From assembly GCF_965219715.1 (NCBI RefSeq), contig NZ_OZ244785.1, forward strand, positions 4,092,001 to 4,156,000: a DNA stretch of 64,000 nt. The letters are read 5' to 3'. Shown in pieces: positions 1 to 9,044 of this stretch; the first letter of the stretch is position 1, and each line of letters opens with the position of its first letter. The stretch is from Bacterioplanoides sp965219715. Its GTDB lineage: Bacteria > Pseudomonadota > Gammaproteobacteria > Pseudomonadales > Oceanobacteraceae. A program made the position numbers and the translations under genes. The notes under the pieces were generated by a model. The model was not told the origin of the DNA. It worked only from the letters and a program-made list of their open reading frames with translations, and made no database searches.

Positions 1-1
1 T

Positions 2-424
2 GTTATCAGCCAGCGTGCCAGTCTGGCGCAAATGTTTCTCGAAATTCAGCTCAGTGTTGCTTATGCCGACGGTGAATTGGCCCTTGAAGAACGACGCTTA
101 TTTAATCAGCTGTGTAAGCAACTGGGCATCAGTGCCTTTCAGTTTGAATGGATCCATGGACGGGTAAAAGCGGCCATTGCCGGACAGTCGGCGCGCCAGG
201 GGGATAACCTGCGTCAGCAGTTAGCGAATGCCTACGCCGTATTAGGCGTTAAAGCGGATACTTCCGATGAAGAGCTGAAGAAAACGTACCGTAAACTGAT
301 GAGCCAGCATCATCCGGATAAATTGCTGGCGAAAGGCTTGCCTGAAGAAATGATGAAGCTCGCGAAGGAAAAAACGCAGGAAATTCAAACCGCCTACGAT
401 CTGATTAAAAAGAGCCGCAGCTGA
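2..424 (+). CDS. djlA: Co-chaperone DjlA, C-terminal part (5' end outside window)
   Basis: The reading frame is open from base 2, so the gene starts upstream of the window; the first in-frame ATG (32) is internal. The visible part holds the end of a TerB-like helical domain (YADGELALEERRLF) and then a C-terminal J domain starting near YAVLGV, with the HPD motif (HHPDKLLAKG) that stimulates DnaK ATPase. A J domain at the C-terminus after a TerB region is the DjlA layout; the family also has an N-terminal membrane anchor, not visible here. It converges on arfB with only about 20 bp between the stops. Confidence 0.88.
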   Translation, partial: VISQRASLAQMFLEIQLSVAYADGELALEERRLFNQLCKQLGISAFQFEWIHGRVKAAIAGQSARQGDNLRQQLANAYAVLGVKADTSDEELKKTYRKLMSQHHPDKLLAKGLPEEMMKLAKEKTQEIQTAYDLIKKSRS

Positions 425-445
425 TCGCGTTTTTACTTCGATTGA

Positions 446-886
446 TCAGTAATCAACTCTGCGGCGCAGATTTTTAGTCTGACCACGCTTTACCTTGCTG
501 TCTACCCGGCGTTTTTGCGAACCCCGGGTCGGCTTTGTTGCAATTCGCTTCTTCTCAACCCGGCTCACACTGCGAATCAGTTGCTGCAACCGAAATAAGG
601 CGTCGTCGCGGTTAAGCTCCTGAGTGCGAAATTGCTGAGCTTTAATAATCAGCACACCCTCTTTGGTCAGGCGCTGATCTTTTAATGCCAGCAATTTTTC
701 TTTGTAAAAGTCAGGCAGGCTTGAGCGATGAATATCAAAGCGCAGATGTATCGCAGAAGAGACTTTATTAACGTTCTGTCCGCCGGCACCCTGCGCCCGG
801 ATCGCATTTAATTCTATTTGATACAGTGGAATGACGACGCTGCGACTGATGACCAAAGCGTCGTTTTCAAGTTGTGGCTGACTCAC
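446..886 (-). CDS. arfB: Peptidyl-tRNA hydrolase ArfB (YaeJ), ribosome rescue
   Basis: A 146-residue protein with the class I release-factor GGQ motif (GAGGQNVNKVSS, GGQ at residues 35-37) and a long basic C-terminal tail (from about residue 112, rich in K and R). The short length, lack of a codon-recognition domain and basic tail are the hallmarks of ArfB, which enters stalled ribosomes without an A-site codon and hydrolyses peptidyl-tRNA. Full-length RF1/RF2 are excluded by size. It is followed on the same strand, further upstream, by the HlyIII gene with 23 bp between them. Confidence 0.93.
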   Translation of the reverse strand: MSQPQLENDALVISRSVVIPLYQIELNAIRAQGAGGQNVNKVSSAIHLRFDIHRSSLPDFYKEKLLALKDQRLTKEGVLIIKAQQFRTQELNRDDALFRLQQLIRSVSRVEKKRIATKPTRGSQKRRVDSKVKRGQTKNLRRRVDY

Positions 887-909
887 GATTAACCCGGATT
901 AAGAGTGGC

Positions 910-1629
910 TCAGGATAAAACCGGAATAGTAGCCATATGGAAGGCAATTGCCCAGAAGTGACAAAACACACCACCCATTACGAACAAGTGCCAGATTTCA
1001 TGAAAACCGAACCAGCGCGGCCATGGATTCGGCCATTTTAAGGCGTATACGATGGCACCCAGTGTGTAGCTGATTCCGCCATACAGAATCCACCACTGAG
1101 CATCGACAGGAATGGTCTCCATCGCCGGCCCTGCTGCAAATACGACCATCCAGCCCATTGCCAGGTAAATCAGTGTGGATAACCATCGTGGTGCGCTGAT
1201 CCACACCAGTTTTAATACGATACCGGCGACAGCCAATGCCCAGACGACTGAGAACAGAATCCAGCCAGTATCACCATTTAATGGCACCAGACAAATAGGC
1301 GTATAACTTCCGGCAATCATCAGGAAAATCGCCATATGGTCGATGCGTTTTAACCAGCGGATGGCTTCTTCACTGGCATGCATCAGATGATACAAGGCAC
1401 TGCTGGCGAACATCAGAAACATGGTTGCACCAAAAATCACAAATGACACCATATGCCAGACATTGCCGTAGAGTGCCGCCTGAACGGACAAAATGCACAG
1501 CGCTACAATGGCAAAAATTGCGCCTGCTAAATGGGTCAGGCCACTGACCGGATCACGAAAGACGGTATGCATAAGCTGTTGATTATCGGATGGTGGAAAA
1601 GCGCTACCATACGTATTTTTCTTTAACAT
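910..1629 (-). CDS. Hemolysin III / PAQR family seven-helix membrane protein
   Basis: A 239-residue protein with about seven hydrophobic segments and the HlyIII/PAQR signatures: an early DPVSGLTHLAGAIFA stretch with conserved His, SSALYHLMHAS after the second helix, and a C-terminal HEIWHLFVMGGVFCHFWA. The conserved His, Ser and Asp residues match the metal-dependent hydrolase-like core of the superfamily. The hemolysin name is historical; the bacterial role is unsettled. It is divergent from the GIY-YIG gene with a 16-bp gap, so their promoters must overlap the coding ends. Confidence 0.85.
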   Translation of the reverse strand: MLKKNTYGSAFPPSDNQQLMHTVFRDPVSGLTHLAGAIFAIVALCILSVQAALYGNVWHMVSFVIFGATMFLMFASSALYHLMHASEEAIRWLKRIDHMAIFLMIAGSYTPICLVPLNGDTGWILFSVVWALAVAGIVLKLVWISAPRWLSTLIYLAMGWMVVFAAGPAMETIPVDAQWWILYGGISYTLGAIVYALKWPNPWPRWFGFHEIWHLFVMGGVFCHFWAIAFHMATIPVLS

Positions 1630-1645
1630 AAGTAGGGGGCTTATT

Positions 1646-1963
1646 GTGCCAAGTGAGCAACCCGGGCCAGATGAGAAAAGCCAGCAAGTCCCGCAATGGT
1701 CGGTGTATCTGGTGAGAATGGCGTCGGGAAATCTTTATTGTGGGATCAGTACAGACGTCGAACGTCGTTTCAGAGAACATTGCAGCAGTGCAAAGGGAGC
1801 CCGGGCTTTACGTGGGAAGGGGCCATTGTCACTGGTGTTTTGTGAGGTGGTTGGCAATCGCAGCGACGCTTCAAAGGCGGAATATCAGATCAAGCAGTTG
1901 ACCAAGCGAGAGAAGGAAAAGTTAGTCACAGGTAAGCGGTCATTACCGGACTTTTCTGGTTAA
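1646..1963 (+). CDS. GIY-YIG nuclease family protein (YhbQ-like)
   Basis: A 105-residue single-domain protein. The GIY-YIG motif reads YLVRMASGNLYCGIS (residues about 21-35), followed by DVERRFREH, with the catalytic-type Arg and His, and a later LVFCEVV strand. The size and lack of any extra domain place it with UPF0213/YhbQ-type proteins, not UvrC or homing endonucleases. The start is GTG at 1646, with a G-rich ribosome site (AGGGGG) just upstream; no better in-frame ATG exists. The role is not settled for the family. Confidence 0.85.
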   Translation: MPSEQPGPDEKSQQVPQWSVYLVRMASGNLYCGISTDVERRFREHCSSAKGARALRGKGPLSLVFCEVVGNRSDASKAEYQIKQLTKREKEKLVTGKRSLPDFSG

Positions 1964-1975
1964 TTGGCCTATCGG

Positions 1976-2707
1976 TTAAAGGTACTTTGCCATAATGGAA
2001 TGAATGTCGATTCTGGCTAATCCCTGGTTAAAAATTTCAGCCAGCTTTTGCCCTTGAGGGGTTTTCTTGAAACAAATATACAGTTTCTTGTTGGCCAATA
2101 GCCGAGTGTTGAAGTTTGCTCGGGCTGCTTTATTGCGCAATGAGCGATCTGTCTTAAACAGATAGTCCATCACGTTGCGATCGATTACTGCTAAATCCAG
2201 CCGACCGTTGATCACTTTCAACAGATTGCTTTTATCGTTGATCACAGCTTCTGTTGTCAGTTGGCCGCTTTCAGCCATGGCATCAAACTCTTTGGTGTTC
2301 ACATAATCCTGAACGATACCGATGCGATAATCTTTCAGGTCATTTAATGTTGACCAGTTAACCGGTTTTTGGCTTTGCTCAACAAACCCCAGAGGGCCGC
2401 TGCCAATCTCGTCGGAATAAATAAATTGTTGTGCTATGTCTTCGGCATAATATTCCGGAAAGTACCCGGCGTAGGCGGTGCTATTGTTGCGAGCCAGCGA
2501 TACTGTGCGGCTCCATGGGAAGAAATCGACTTCCAGTTGATATCCCATTGCTGCAAATGCGGCTTTGGCGACCGCAACGGAAGCGCCCTGATGATCAAGT
2601 TGTTTGCCCGAATAAGGGGGCCACTCCAGCGAAGTTAAGCGGACGACGTTGTCGCTTAAGCAAACAGTGCTCCATAACAGCAATATCATCGCAAGAGCCT
2701 GGCGCAT
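1976..2707 (-). CDS. Periplasmic solute-binding protein, amino-acid ABC type 3 fold
   Basis: A 243-residue exported protein with a signal peptide (MRQALAMILLLWSTVCLSDN). The mature part follows the SBP family 3 pattern: LEWPPYSGKQLDHQGASVAV at the start, a ring-forming FFPWSRTVSLARN segment, and a second lobe with YRIGIVQDYVNTKEF and the DLAVIDRNVMDYL strand. No ABC permease or ATPase gene lies beside it, so it may be an orphan sensor-type binding protein. The ligand cannot be told from sequence. Confidence 0.8.
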   Translation of the reverse strand: MRQALAMILLLWSTVCLSDNVVRLTSLEWPPYSGKQLDHQGASVAVAKAAFAAMGYQLEVDFFPWSRTVSLARNNSTAYAGYFPEYYAEDIAQQFIYSDEIGSGPLGFVEQSQKPVNWSTLNDLKDYRIGIVQDYVNTKEFDAMAESGQLTTEAVINDKSNLLKVINGRLDLAVIDRNVMDYLFKTDRSLRNKAARANFNTRLLANKKLYICFKKTPQGQKLAEIFNQGLARIDIHSIMAKYL

Positions 2708-3039
2708 GAGTTCTCCAGAGGTTAGTTTGAATCGGCTTTGTATAACAATAGCTCAGTATAACAGTATCTGATTGGCTGTTTTTGCCGGTTACTGGTGGTG
2801 CAAGCGTATAAATGATGCCGTCTACAGGGAATCTCAATGGTACATCGGTCTTAGATTGTGGCGGAATGTTTATCAATTGCACTTAATTTGGCTTGATTGT
2901 GATGGCTGATGAAATAACGGTTGGCCAATCTGAGACAGCCCTACGCTTTTTTACAGGACTGTCATAATGCCCCATTACACTTTATGTTCCTGTTCAGTAG
3001 AATGTCCCGCACGATTCGATACGGATAATAATTTTCACC
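2708..3039. other. Intergenic region without a recognised gene
   Basis: This 332-bp gap separates the divergent binding-protein gene and gspN, so it should hold both promoters. A 95-codon minus-strand ORF over 2595-2882 has no start context and overlaps the binding-protein gene. I see no hairpin terminator, repeat or RNA gene here. gspN starts without an obvious Shine-Dalgarno sequence. Confidence 0.5.
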
Positions 3040-3801
3040 ATGTTTAAGGCCATTTGGGCAGCCCGTTGGTATGTGTTACTGGGCTTATTTGTTTTCACGA
3101 TTGCGCTTGCTGTAACCACACCTCTGCATTTCATCTGGCGTTTTGCTGAGCCTCAGGCTGCTAATTTACCCGTTAATATCAAACAGATTTCCGGCACTGT
3201 CTGGGATGGACAGGTGCGCGTACAAGACCCGCAGCTGGGATTGCTTGATGTTCACTGGCAACTAAGCCCATGGAAACTATTAACGGCTAATGCTGATTTG
3301 AATCTGGATGTCAGTGGCAATGGTGTCCAGCTCAATGGTCAGGTCATGATGGGAACCGACCGTCAGTTACATGTGATGAACACAACGGGCTTTTTATCGT
3401 CTAAACATCTGCAGCCGTTGTTACGTCAGGGGCGTGCATCGTTACAAGGTGATTTTGAGGTCACCGGTTTAACCGCGCAGCTGGATATTGAATCACGTCA
3501 GATTAATCAACTCGATGGCCAGCTGATATTTTCCGGTGGTGATGTTGGTTTTCCGGTGGATGGCAAACCGGTTCAGGCGGAACTGCCACTGTTGGTCGGT
3601 TTGTTGAAACGCGAATCTGACAAGTCGGTATTAAATATTGAAACTCAGGAAGGCCTGCCTATTGGTCAGGCGTTTATCCAGAACGATGGTTGGGGAGGTG
3701 TCGCTATCCGTCGTCGCTTCCTGGATATTCTCGGACAAAAATGGCCGGCAGAGGCCACCGAGGAAACAGTAATTTTTGAAGTGTCCCGGAAGATTCTATA
3801 A
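3040..3801 (+). CDS. gspN: Type II secretion system protein N
   Basis: A 253-residue protein with an N-terminal inner-membrane anchor (about residues 12-34, YVLLGLFVFTIALAVTTPL) and a periplasmic beta-rich body. It has the GspN features: an early GTVWDGQVRVQ motif, followed by LDVHWQLSPWKLL and later ASLQGDFEVTGL repeats. GspN is an accessory pseudopilus/secretin-linked T2SS protein found only in some systems. Its position immediately before gspC and gspD supports the call strongly. The start ATG at 3040 has no clear ribosome site but fits the anchor. Confidence 0.88.
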   Translation: MFKAIWAARWYVLLGLFVFTIALAVTTPLHFIWRFAEPQAANLPVNIKQISGTVWDGQVRVQDPQLGLLDVHWQLSPWKLLTANADLNLDVSGNGVQLNGQVMMGTDRQLHVMNTTGFLSSKHLQPLLRQGRASLQGDFEVTGLTAQLDIESRQINQLDGQLIFSGGDVGFPVDGKPVQAELPLLVGLLKRESDKSVLNIETQEGLPIGQAFIQNDGWGGVAIRRRFLDILGQKWPAEATEETVIFEVSRKIL

Positions 3802-3829
3802 CCTTGGGCGCTTTCTGAAGGAGTGAAGT

Positions 3830-4717
3830 TTGGTTGTGAGCGCGGAAATAAATGCGCCAGCCAGTGTGCCGCTTGCATCGTGGCAAAAGCTGGTCTTAGT
3901 GCTGGGAAAATTGCTGTTTACGATATTGCTGGCCGTTCAGGCTGCGGCACTGGTGTGGATGATTGTTGCTCCTGAACCACTGTCGCTTATGGCACCCACG
4001 CAAGGCAGTGGCGGAGCGCAGGTTTCCGGCATTCGTGGCACGGCGGATTATCATTTATTTGGTGTTGCCACTGAAGAGCCTGTGAAGGCCCAGACTCAGG
4101 TGGTGGATGCGCCTGTTACCCGCTTGCGTCTACGTTTACTGGGCATCAATAAATCGTCGGATGCCGAGCAGTCTAGCGCCATTATTGCACCACAAAGCGG
4201 TCGAGGAGACTTTTACCGCATTGGTGACACGATTCAGGGGCGTACCAAGTTGGCCGGTGTTCAGCATGACAAAGTGGTTCTGGATACCAACGGCAAGCTT
4301 GAAACGCTGAAGTTCGAAGAAACAAAAAAATCCGGTATCAACGCACGCTCTGTTGCTGCCCCGAAACCCGCCAGCCGTCGATCAGGTTCATTACGTGAGC
4401 GTTTTGGCAAAGTTCGTTCTGCATCGGATTTTATGGAGTTAGCATCGGCTGAAATGGCCAGCGATCCTGAAGGTGCCATTCGTGAGTTGGGGCTTCGGTC
4501 AGCCGGAGCCGGTCAGGGGTATAAGGTGCAACCGGGCTCTATGCTCACTGCTTTACAGCTGGTGCCGGGTGATATCGTATTGTCAGTTAATGGCCAGCGA
4601 CTGGGTGATCTGGACGCGGACAGATCTGTGTTGGAACAGCTTTCCAGCTCTGGTAATGCACGAATTGAAGTGCAGCGTGGTAATAATCGTTTCGTGGTTA
4701 ATCACAAACTTAATTAA
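3830..4717 (+). CDS. gspC: Type II secretion system protein C
   Basis: A 295-residue bitopic inner-membrane protein: cytoplasmic N-terminus, membrane span at about residues 20-48, the homology region around YHLFGVATEE (about 75-150) that contacts the secretin N0 domain, and a C-terminal PDZ domain (about 215-295, MLTALQLVPGDIVLSVNGQR). GspC couples the inner-membrane platform to the GspD channel. The start is TTG at 3830, six bases after GAAGGAG; an in-frame GTG at 3836 is an alternative at 12 bases. It lies 28 bp after gspN and just before gspD, so the three look co-transcribed. Confidence 0.92.
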   Translation: MVVSAEINAPASVPLASWQKLVLVLGKLLFTILLAVQAAALVWMIVAPEPLSLMAPTQGSGGAQVSGIRGTADYHLFGVATEEPVKAQTQVVDAPVTRLRLRLLGINKSSDAEQSSAIIAPQSGRGDFYRIGDTIQGRTKLAGVQHDKVVLDTNGKLETLKFEETKKSGINARSVAAPKPASRRSGSLRERFGKVRSASDFMELASAEMASDPEGAIRELGLRSAGAGQGYKVQPGSMLTALQLVPGDIVLSVNGQRLGDLDADRSVLEQLSSSGNARIEVQRGNNRFVVNHKLN

Positions 4718-4722
4718 AGGAA

Positions 4723-6621
4723 ATGGGTGTGTTTAAGCGTTTTTTAGTCGCTTCATTATTGTTGCTGAGCTTTCTCAATCCGGTACAGGCTCAGGAAAAC
4801 TGGCAAATTAATCTGAAGGACGCTGATATCGGTGCCTTTATCAGCCAGGTTGCCGACATCACGGGTAAGAGTTTTGTGATTGACCCACGGGTTAAAGGCA
4901 AAGTGAACGTACTGAGCAGCGAACCGGTCGATCAGGCTGGGGTTTATGAGCTGTTTTTGTCGGTGTTACAGGTACATGGTTATGCCGCTGTACCAGCCGG
5001 TGAAGTGGTATTAGTTGTTCAGCAGAATGAAATTAAGCAGCAGGGACGCGACATCGAAGCGCAGATTGCTGATGAAAGCCAGGAAATGCTGACCAAGGTT
5101 ATTGGTATCAAAAACACCCCGGCACTGGACCTGGTTCCTATCTTGCGTCCGCTGGTGGCTAAATACGGTCACCTGGCAGGTGTGAAATCCGCTAATGCTT
5201 TAATCATTTCTGATCATGCTTCTAACATTCGTCGTATCGAACAGATTATTGAACGTCTGGATAAACAGGGTGTTGAAGAACTTGAAGTGATTCAGTTGAA
5301 AGAGGCCTGGGTGGGTAATGTGGTTACCATGTTGCAGAACCTGGACCCTTCAAAAGTGGCCAAAGGAAATAGCAATGCGGGCCGCACCTCAGGCAGTATC
5401 CGTGTGGTGGCTGATGAGCGTAGTAATCGTCTGATTATTAAAGGTGAAAAAAGCGCGCGCGCCCGCGTACGTAAACTGATTGAAGAGCTGGATCAGCCTT
5501 CATATTTCAGTGGCAGCGCCCAGGTGATGCGTCTGCAATACGCCGATGCCAAGAAACTGGCAGAGCTGCTGAAGGGCTTATTATCTGAAGCGCCGGCTGG
5601 CGGCAAAGATGCTAACCAGGCAAAAGGTAAGGCGGGTATTCACGCTGATGAAGAGTTAAACGCTCTGGTTGTGCGCGCCGAGCCTTCGTTAATGAAAGAA
5701 ATTAAAGAGCTGGTGTCGTCACTCGATGTGCGTCGTGCTCAGGTGTTAATTGAGTCTGCAATTGTTGAAGTAACTGGTAACGTGAATGACGCTTTGGGTG
5801 TCCAGTGGGCTGTTGGCGATTTAGACAACCCTGTTGGCGGCACCAACTTCAGCAATGCTGGTCCGTCGCTATCGACCATTGCGGGTTCGGTTGCCAGTGG
5901 TAATCCGGCCGCTGCGTTGGGTGCTGGCTTAACGTTAGGTGCGTATCAGGAAAAAGACGGTGAGGCTTCTTTTGGTGCCGTTATTCAGGCGCTGCAAAGT
6001 GATACCAACACGAACCTGCTGTCGACACCAAGCATCATGACGCTGGATAACCAGGAAGCTGAGATTATTGTCGGTCAGAACGTTCCTTTCCGTACCGGAT
6101 CGACCGCATCGAATAATAACTCCAATCCGTTTACCACGATCACTCGTGAAGACATTGGTATTACGTTAAAGGTTAAGCCACACATTCACGATGGCGAAGC
6201 CATTCGTTTAGAGGTTGAAGCAACCGCGGAATCTGTGTCTCAAACCAGTGTGAACGGCAGTGCCGATCTGATTACCAATAAGCGTTCGATCAAAACTATG
6301 ATTTTGTCGGAAAACGAAGAGACTATCGTATTGGGTGGCTTAATTCGTGACGACGTTCGTGAAGTGGAAAGCAAAGTTCCTCTGCTCGGTGATATCCCTC
6401 TATTGGGTTGGTTGTTCCGCTCCAGCTCTACCGAGCAGGTAAAAAGTAACCTGATGGTTTTCCTGCGTCCTACGATTGTGGTTGAAGCGAGCAAAGCGAA
6501 GCAGTTAACAACAGATAAGCTCAACGGTATCTGGGAGTTCACCATTTCTGATGACGTCGGTGTTGATGATGTTAACTCACGAATGGAGAAACTGTTCAAA
6601 GGTTTACCGGCCGCCCGGTAA
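4723..6621 (+). CDS. gspD: Type II secretion system secretin GspD
   Basis: A 632-residue outer-membrane secretin. A signal peptide (ending FLNPVQAQ) is followed by the N0 domain (NWQINLKDADIGAFISQV), N1-N3 domains (VIQLKEAWVGNVV; MRLQYADAKKLAELLKGLL) and the C-terminal secretin core with the signature VPLLGDIPLLGWLFRSSS followed by LMVFLRPTIV. The secretin forms the channel for folded exoproteins. ATG at 4723 is only one base after AAAGGA, whereas an in-frame GTG at 4729 is seven bases away, so 4729 may be the true start. The other gsp genes (E to M) are not in this window. Confidence 0.95.
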   Translation: MGVFKRFLVASLLLLSFLNPVQAQENWQINLKDADIGAFISQVADITGKSFVIDPRVKGKVNVLSSEPVDQAGVYELFLSVLQVHGYAAVPAGEVVLVVQQNEIKQQGRDIEAQIADESQEMLTKVIGIKNTPALDLVPILRPLVAKYGHLAGVKSANALIISDHASNIRRIEQIIERLDKQGVEELEVIQLKEAWVGNVVTMLQNLDPSKVAKGNSNAGRTSGSIRVVADERSNRLIIKGEKSARARVRKLIEELDQPSYFSGSAQVMRLQYADAKKLAELLKGLLSEAPAGGKDANQAKGKAGIHADEELNALVVRAEPSLMKEIKELVSSLDVRRAQVLIESAIVEVTGNVNDALGVQWAVGDLDNPVGGTNFSNAGPSLSTIAGSVASGNPAAALGAGLTLGAYQEKDGEASFGAVIQALQSDTNTNLLSTPSIMTLDNQEAEIIVGQNVPFRTGSTASNNNSNPFTTITREDIGITLKVKPHIHDGEAIRLEVEATAESVSQTSVNGSADLITNKRSIKTMILSENEETIVLGGLIRDDVREVESKVPLLGDIPLLGWLFRSSSTEQVKSNLMVFLRPTIVVEASKAKQLTTDKLNGIWEFTISDDVGVDDVNSRMEKLFKGLPAAR

Positions 6622-6646
6622 GCGAGTTTAGTGTTCTCCCTGACGT

Positions 6647-6680
6647 AAAAAGCCGGTTAATACCGGCTTTTTCTTTTTTT
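6647..6680 (+). terminator. Rho-independent terminator after gspD
   Basis: An 11-bp perfect stem (AAAAAGCCGGT / ACCGGCTTTTT) with a 4-base loop and a following T-rich tail. The A-run on the other side means it can also serve the convergent minus-strand maf gene. Confidence 0.88.
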
Positions 6681-6685
6681 GCTGA

Positions 6686-7291
6686 TCAGTTATCCGGCTG
6701 AGCCAGCGCTAATGGATTTAGTCCGGCACTTCTCATCAATTGCAAAAGTGCAATCAGCGGTAAGCCAATCAGGCTGTTCTCATCACGACCTTCAAGCTTC
6801 TCAAATAAGTTGATGCCAAGGCCTTCGACCATAAAGCTTCCTGCGCACTTGAGTGGCATTTCCAGCTCGATATAACGCTTAATTTCTTCGTCATCTAATT
6901 CGCGGAAATGTACTGAGAAGGGTTCAGTAACACTCTGATGCTCTCCGGTTTTGGCATTTAATAAGCAGATCCCCGTATAAAAGTGAACCGCTTTACCGCT
7001 GCTCAACTTCAGCTGTTGTTGTGCTTTCTCGACTGTATGAGGTTTACCACAGATTTTGCCGTCGACAACGCTGCATTGATCGCTGCCAATAATCCAGTGA
7101 TCATTAAATTGCTCGGCCAATGCCTGAGCTTTTTCGACAGCCAGGCGCTCGACGTATTGCTGCGGTTTTTCTCTTGGGAGTGGTGTTTCATCAATGTCTG
7201 GCGAGGCGCATTCAAACGGGATACGAAGTTTGTTCAGAACCTGGCGACGGAAAGGAGAGCTTGATGCCAGTAGCAGTTTAAAGTCAGACAT
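6686..7291 (-). CDS. Maf-family nucleotide pyrophosphatase, YceF type
   Basis: A 201-residue cytosolic protein starting LLLASSSPFRRQVLNKL, the Maf nucleotide-binding signature, followed by the family motifs ASPDIDETPLP, VERLAVEKAQALAE and IIGSDQCSV. The DQC variant in place of the DT/S of Maf/YhdE enzymes points to the YceF branch, which hydrolyses 7-methyl-GTP and related modified nucleotides (established for E. coli YceF). It follows sodB on the same strand but is separated from it by a terminator. Confidence 0.88.
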   Translation of the reverse strand: MSDFKLLLASSSPFRRQVLNKLRIPFECASPDIDETPLPREKPQQYVERLAVEKAQALAEQFNDHWIIGSDQCSVVDGKICGKPHTVEKAQQQLKLSSGKAVHFYTGICLLNAKTGEHQSVTEPFSVHFRELDDEEIKRYIELEMPLKCAGSFMVEGLGINLFEKLEGRDENSLIGLPLIALLQLMRSAGLNPLALAQPDN

Positions 7292-7323
7292 GAGTTACTT
7301 ATCAGCAAAATATTAAGGGCAAT

Positions 7324-7349
7324 AAAAAAGGAGCCGCAGCTCCTTTTTT
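7324..7349 (-). terminator. Terminator of sodB
   Basis: Symmetric hairpin AAAAAAGGAGC-CGCA-GCTCCTTTTTT, directly after the sodB stop. On the minus strand it reads as a GC stem with a T6 tail. Confidence 0.88.
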
Positions 7350-7363
7350 ATTCTGGATCAGAA

Positions 7364-7945
7364 TTAAGCGAAGTTAGCGTTCGCGAATTCCCAGTTTACC
7401 AGGGCCCAGAAACCGTTCAGGTAGTCTGGACGAACATTGCGATAATCAATGTAATAAGCGTGTTCCCACAGGTCAACAGTGATCAGTGGAGTAACACCTT
7501 CTTCAGTGATCGGTGTTGCTGCGTTAGACGTATTAACAATATCCAGAGAACCGTCAGCTTTTTTAACCAACCAGGTCCAGCTTGAACCGAAGTTGTTCAC
7601 AGCCATTTCGTTGAACTTGGCTTTGAATTCTTCGAAAGAACCAAACGCTGCATTGATAGCGTCAGCAACAGCACCAGTTGGTTCGCCGCCACCGTTAGGG
7701 CTCAGGCTGTTCCAGTAGAAAGTGTGGTTCCAGATTTGCGCAGCGTTGTTGAAGATACCGCCAGAAGAAGTTTTTACGATTTCTTCCAGAGTCTTACCTT
7801 CAAACTCAGTACCACCGATCAGACCATTCAGTTTTACCACATAAGTGTTATGGTGTTTGCCGTGGTGGAAATCCAGAGTCTCTGAAGAGATGTGTGGTTC
7901 CAGAGCATTTTTTTCGTACGGCAGAGCCGGTAATTCGAATGCCAT
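7364..7945 (-). CDS. sodB: Iron superoxide dismutase
   Basis: A 193-residue Fe/Mn-SOD that converts superoxide to peroxide and oxygen. The metal ligands are visible: His27 (DFHHGKHH), His74 (QIWNHTFYW), Asp158 and His162 (VDLWEHAYYIDY). Gln70 in NNAAQIWNHTFYW is the second-shell residue position typical of iron-type enzymes, as opposed to the C-terminal-domain Gln of Mn-SOD. No signal peptide, so cytosolic. A GGAG ribosome site lies just upstream of the ATG. Confidence 0.96.
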   Translation of the reverse strand: MAFELPALPYEKNALEPHISSETLDFHHGKHHNTYVVKLNGLIGGTEFEGKTLEEIVKTSSGGIFNNAAQIWNHTFYWNSLSPNGGGEPTGAVADAINAAFGSFEEFKAKFNEMAVNNFGSSWTWLVKKADGSLDIVNTSNAATPITEEGVTPLITVDLWEHAYYIDYRNVRPDYLNGFWALVNWEFANANFA

Positions 7946-8252
7946 TGTGAGTCTCCATTATCTTTGCTAAGTCGGTTGCAAACCCAATTCGGGGGAATAC
8001 GGGTCCACTATATATGGGGAGAGTATGAAGCGAATTCAACTCTCTTTTTTAGTAGTCGAGCAATGATAGCACCGGACTATAGGGCTTGCTACGCATGAAA
8101 ATTGTATGGTTTTAGCCTTCTTCGCTGATTGGTCGCACATTTTGCTAATTCTGAGACTTGTGTATGTTTAACCGCTTGTCTCTCTAGGTTACTATTCGTA
8201 GCAAAATTACACAGACCAGCAGTAAGCTGGCGGCTACCACGAGTTGTGAACC
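7946..8252. other. Intergenic region between sodB and the coiled-coil gene
   Basis: A 307-bp divergent gap. On the minus strand an AT-rich TATATAGT box (around 8012-8020) is a plausible -10 for sodB. I see no gene, RNA or repeat in it; short ORFs on the minus strand lack start context. Confidence 0.4.
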
Positions 8253-9044
8253 ATGGAAAAGCAAAAAGAACCTATCGTTCCTGATATGAAACCATCCGCC
8301 GAAGATATTGAGCTGCGTAAGCGTCAGATGGCTGCTCGCCGTCAGGCTGCACAGCGTGCTGCGGTTGCGAAAACTGCGGTTGCACCAGCACAACCGGCGA
8401 AACAAACCGTTGCGATTATTGCTCTGGTAGTAGCGATTGTTATGGGAGCAGCTGCAGCGTTTCTCTTTATGCAGCTACAGATTGTGCAAAAGCAATTAAA
8501 CCAGGCGCAGGTGGTTATTACCGATCAGGGTAAGAACTTACAGAAGCTGAATGACCAGCTGTCCGCGACCGGTGAAAATGCCAACCTGTCGGTTGATGCG
8601 TTAAAAATATTGGTCAAAGAAAACAATAAAGAGATCCGTAAGCTTTGGGACGTTGCTAATAAACGTAACAAGGCAAATATCGCCAGTAACGACAAAGCGA
8701 TTAAGTCGGTAAAATCCTCTCTTGCTGCTGTATCTAAAAAGCAGGTAGCTGCGGATAAAGCGAACAAGTCTGCTATCACAGCGGCGAAAACAGAGCTGAC
8801 TCAGGCATTAAACTCTAAAACTTCCGCTTTATCTTCGCGTATTAAGAAAGTGGAAGCTTCAGGTGAAGATCTGGCGACAGCACAGCTGAGTATCAGTCAA
8901 AACAGCGAAACTATTCAGGCGCTGGATGCTAAGGTCGCAAAACTGAAGCTTGGTGGAGATTTGGGTGACATGCGAATGGAGATTGAAGATATTCAGATCC
9001 GTCTTGACCGTATCCAGAACGCTCTGGGTGGTACCGCTCAATAA
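8253..9044 (+). CDS. Membrane-anchored coiled-coil protein, function unknown
   Basis: I do not recognise a named family. The 263-residue protein has a basic/Ala-rich cytoplasmic N-terminus (residues 1-50, RKRQMAARRQAAQRAA), one membrane span at about 52-75 (VAIIALVVAIVMGAAAAFLF), and then a long Ala/Lys-rich, heptad-like periplasmic region to the C-terminus, so type II topology. Sequence texture resembles periplasmic coiled-coil scaffolds. Its TAA stop overlaps the ATG of the next gene (TAATG), so the two are probably translationally coupled. Confidence 0.7.
   Translation: MEKQKEPIVPDMKPSAEDIELRKRQMAARRQAAQRAAVAKTAVAPAQPAKQTVAIIALVVAIVMGAAAAFLFMQLQIVQKQLNQAQVVITDQGKNLQKLNDQLSATGENANLSVDALKILVKENNKEIRKLWDVANKRNKANIASNDKAIKSVKSSLAAVSKKQVAADKANKSAITAAKTELTQALNSKTSALSSRIKKVEASGEDLATAQLSISQNSETIQALDAKVAKLKLGGDLGDMRMEIEDIQIRLDRIQNALGGTAQ

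Noticed and set aside
4723..6621. Complete type II secretion cluster
   Set aside because: Only gspN, gspC and gspD are present; gspE to gspM are not in the window, so a full system cannot be claimed here.
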